DNA from: Oscillospiraceae bacterium
Lineage (GTDB): Bacteria > Bacillota > Clostridia > Oscillospirales > Acutalibacteraceae
Length of the DNA: 6,366 bases
NCBI GenBank assembly: GCA_902797915.1
Contig: CADBUK010000104.1
Coordinates: 1 to 6,366, forward strand
Direction of reading: 5' to 3'
Under the pieces are notes generated by a model. It saw only the letters and a program-made list of their open reading frames with translations, was not told the DNA's origin and made no database searches. Numbering within the stretch: the first letter of the stretch is position 1; each line of letters opens with the position of its first letter. This document shows positions 6,317 through 6,366 of the stretch, in pieces. Both the position numbers and the translations under genes were made by a program.

Positions 6317-6347
6317 AAAAAAAGAACTGCCAAAGCAGTTCTTTTTT
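6317..6347. terminator. Rho-independent terminator, copy B
   Basis: The same 7-bp stem, GAACTGC with GCAGTTC (6324-6330 with 6335-6341), and four-base loop CAAA. It is flanked by seven A and six T and is usable on both strands. On the minus strand it would end a tRNA transcript entering from beyond the right edge. Confidence 0.85.
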
Positions 6348-6349
6348 GT

Positions 6350-6366
6350 TGGAGCGGATTACGAGA
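6350..6366 (-). tRNA. Probable tRNA-Gly gene, only the 3' end in the window
   Basis: The last 17 bases, read on the minus strand, are TCTCGT-AATCCGC-T-CCA: T-stem strand, acceptor strand, discriminator U and encoded CCA. A terminator follows two bases later. This is the normal layout for the end of a tRNA gene, but only the tail is visible. It may instead be another tail without a gene, as in copy A. The body would lie at higher coordinates, outside the window. Confidence 0.45.

Larger units (their letters stand above)
6314..6366. repeat. Direct repeat, copy B (continues past the window)
   Basis: Second copy of the segment at 6148-6199, with one extra T in the T-run. Because the match runs to the last base of the window, the true length of the repeat on this side is unknown. 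Confidence 0.95.

Noticed and set aside
6148..6366. CRISPR array
   Set aside because: There are only two repeat copies at 52-53 bases with a 114-base spacer, far outside CRISPR dimensions, and no cas genes are present.

Overview
The window holds a five-gene stretch of chromosome that looks like a member of the Clostridia, most likely the Oscillospirales/Ruminococcaceae group. That placement is inferred from the protein families present (a two-repeat DnaD-type protein, a DnaI/DnaC-type loader, DUF951, a short S1-domain protein), from AGGAGGTGA-type ribosome binding sites and from a TTG start. No marker fixes the species. The genes are core functions in translation and in replication initiation. 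Only the last ~190 bases on the right look accessory.

Left part (2-1317, minus strand): a strong sigma-A-type promoter (TTGATA-17-TAAAAT) drives a 60-residue DUF951 zinc-ribbon-like protein. Its stop codon overlaps the start of prfA, which encodes peptide chain release factor 1 and is complete. Diverging from it (1420-2334, plus strand) is a 304-residue protein with three S1-type RNA-binding domains. It ends at a strong bidirectional terminator (2386-2415) that also ends the operon converging from the right.

Right part (2414-6107, minus strand, transcribed right to left): a clear promoter (TTTACA-17-TAATAT) precedes three closely spaced genes. These are a DnaD-like primosome protein, a DnaI/DnaC-type AAA+ helicase loader, and an unrecognised single-pass membrane protein with two DxDxDG repeats that starts at TTG. 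The first two are expected to work together in loading the replicative helicase. The role of the membrane protein is unknown.

Right edge (6108-6366): no protein gene is seen here. A 52/53-bp direct repeat occurs twice, 166 bp apart. Each copy carries what reads as the 3' end of a minus-strand tRNA, probably tRNA-Gly with encoded CCA, followed by the same rho-independent terminator. The left copy is only a tRNA tail. The right copy runs off the window and may be the real tRNA gene. Between the copies lies a ~105-bp, heavily palindromic segment bounded by 8-bp inverted repeats that copy part of the tRNA T arm. It could be a small structured RNA, a miniature mobile element, or one unit of a tandem array. 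This is the least explained part of the window.
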